From Methanobacteriota archaeon (GTDB taxonomy: Archaea > Thermoplasmatota > Thermoplasmata > RBG-16-68-12): a stretch of DNA of 5,275 bases. Shown in pieces: positions 4,708-5,275 of the stretch. The stretch is from NCBI GenBank assembly GCA_005878635.1, contig VBLS01000117.1, positions 1-5,275 on the forward strand, in the 5' to 3' direction. The notes under the pieces are model-generated. The model made no database searches and was not told where the DNA came from. It saw only the letters and a program-made list of their open reading frames with translations. The first letter of the stretch is position 1, and each line of letters opens with the position of its first letter. A program made the position numbers and the translations under genes.

Positions 4708-5241
4708 TCAGGCCTCCGACTTCGAGGCCGTCTTGGCGATCCTCTCGCCGAGCGTGCGGAAGAGGAGTTCGACGCTGTCCCCCGTCTTCGCGGAACTATA
4801 GAAGTACGGCGCCTCGAAGGCCTCGGTGGCCTGCTTCACCTGCTCCTCGCCGAACGCCGCCTGGTCCTTCAGGTCCGCCTTGTTCACCGCGAACGTCACG
4901 GGAATCTCGCCAACCGTCCGGAAGACGGACTCGACCCAGGAATCCAGATCCTCGAGGGTGTCGTATCGGGTGATGTCGGCGACCGCCAAGATGCCCTGGG
5001 CCCCGTGGAAGTACGCCTCTCGCAGGAGTTCTCTGAACCCCTTGGAACCCATGATGTCCCAGATCGTCATGTCCATCTGGACGGGGTCGCCGCCCTTCGG
5101 GTTCAAGGTGAGTTCCTTCTTGGACACTTTCGCGCCGAGGGTCACGATGTACCGGTCATCGTATTCGTTCAAGACGTACCGCTTGATCAGCGAAGTCTTC
5201 CCGACGGCATGCTCGCCGACTAAGCACACCTTGACCTTCAT
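4708..5241 (-). CDS. Rab/Ras-like small GTPase
   Basis: The product is a 177-residue single-domain GTP-binding protein with all five G motifs: P-loop GEHAVGKTS (residues 9-17), switch I Thr34 in RYIVTLGAK, DIMG (62-65) after Trp61, NKAD (120-123) and SSAK (149-152). The order and size match Ras-superfamily GTPases of the Rab/Arf-like type found in several archaea, where the cellular roles are mostly unknown. The residue after DxxG, normally the catalytic Gln, is Ser66, so intrinsic hydrolysis may be slow or rely on another residue. There is no C-terminal cysteine for prenylation and no N-terminal membrane segment, so it is probably cytosolic. ATG at 5241 is preferred because the protein then starts right at the first beta strand (MKVKVCLVGE). 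ATG at 5259 would add six residues (MLEPRR) and cannot be excluded, since only 16 bases precede it in the window. Its link to the neighbouring translation genes is unclear. Confidence 0.93.
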   Translation of the reverse strand: MKVKVCLVGEHAVGKTSLIKRYVLNEYDDRYIVTLGAKVSKKELTLNPKGGDPVQMDMTIWDIMGSKGFRELLREAYFHGAQGILAVADITRYDTLEDLDSWVESVFRTVGEIPVTFAVNKADLKDQAAFGEEQVKQATEAFEAPYFYSSAKTGDSVELLFRTLGERIAKTASKSEA

Positions 5242-5275
5242 TCGACGAGGTTCCAGCATGGGACCGCCGGGGGGA

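Overview
The window looks like a core information-processing locus of a GC-rich archaeon. The evidence is an unsplit archaeal RNA polymerase B subunit preceded by RpoH (a subunit bacteria lack), archaeal EF-1beta next to its usual small zinc-ribbon partner, archaeal TATA/BRE-like promoters, and a tRNA interrupted by bulge-helix-bulge (BHB) introns. The long RpoB with an extra central zinc ribbon, the unsplit B subunit and the Rab-like small GTPase point to a high-GC member of Thermoplasmatota. That placement is inference.

Layout. Positions 1-3572 (minus) hold rpoB, complete except for its last few residues, which lie beyond the left edge. It is followed upstream by rpoH (3577-3828, minus), with a 4-base gap and a Shine-Dalgarno sequence for rpoB inside the end of rpoH. 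Positions 3891-4055 (minus) hold a tRNA-Lys(UUU) gene that is continuous with known tRNA structure only after three separate introns are removed: 27 nt in the D loop (20/21), 31 nt in the anticodon loop (37/38) and 33 nt in the T loop (59/60). Each intron fits a BHB splicing motif, and the mature tRNA is a fully paired 74-mer. A divergent promoter region (4056-4233) separates this leftward unit from a rightward pair: a 56-residue protein with four CxxC motifs (4234-4404, probably leaderless GTG start) and EF-1beta (4415-4675, TTG start). A Rab/Ras-like small GTPase (4708-5241, minus) converges on EF-1beta and has Ser at the position of the catalytic Gln.

How it fits together. The leftward unit couples a tRNA to two RNA polymerase subunits, possibly on one transcript, because I see no promoter in the 62 bases between the tRNA and rpoH. 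The rightward pair serves translation elongation. The main discovery is the three-intron tRNA-Lys: such genes are known mainly from Thermoproteales and would be unusual in the lineage suggested here. Three of the five protein genes begin with GTG or TTG, so start calls made only from ATG would be wrong for them.
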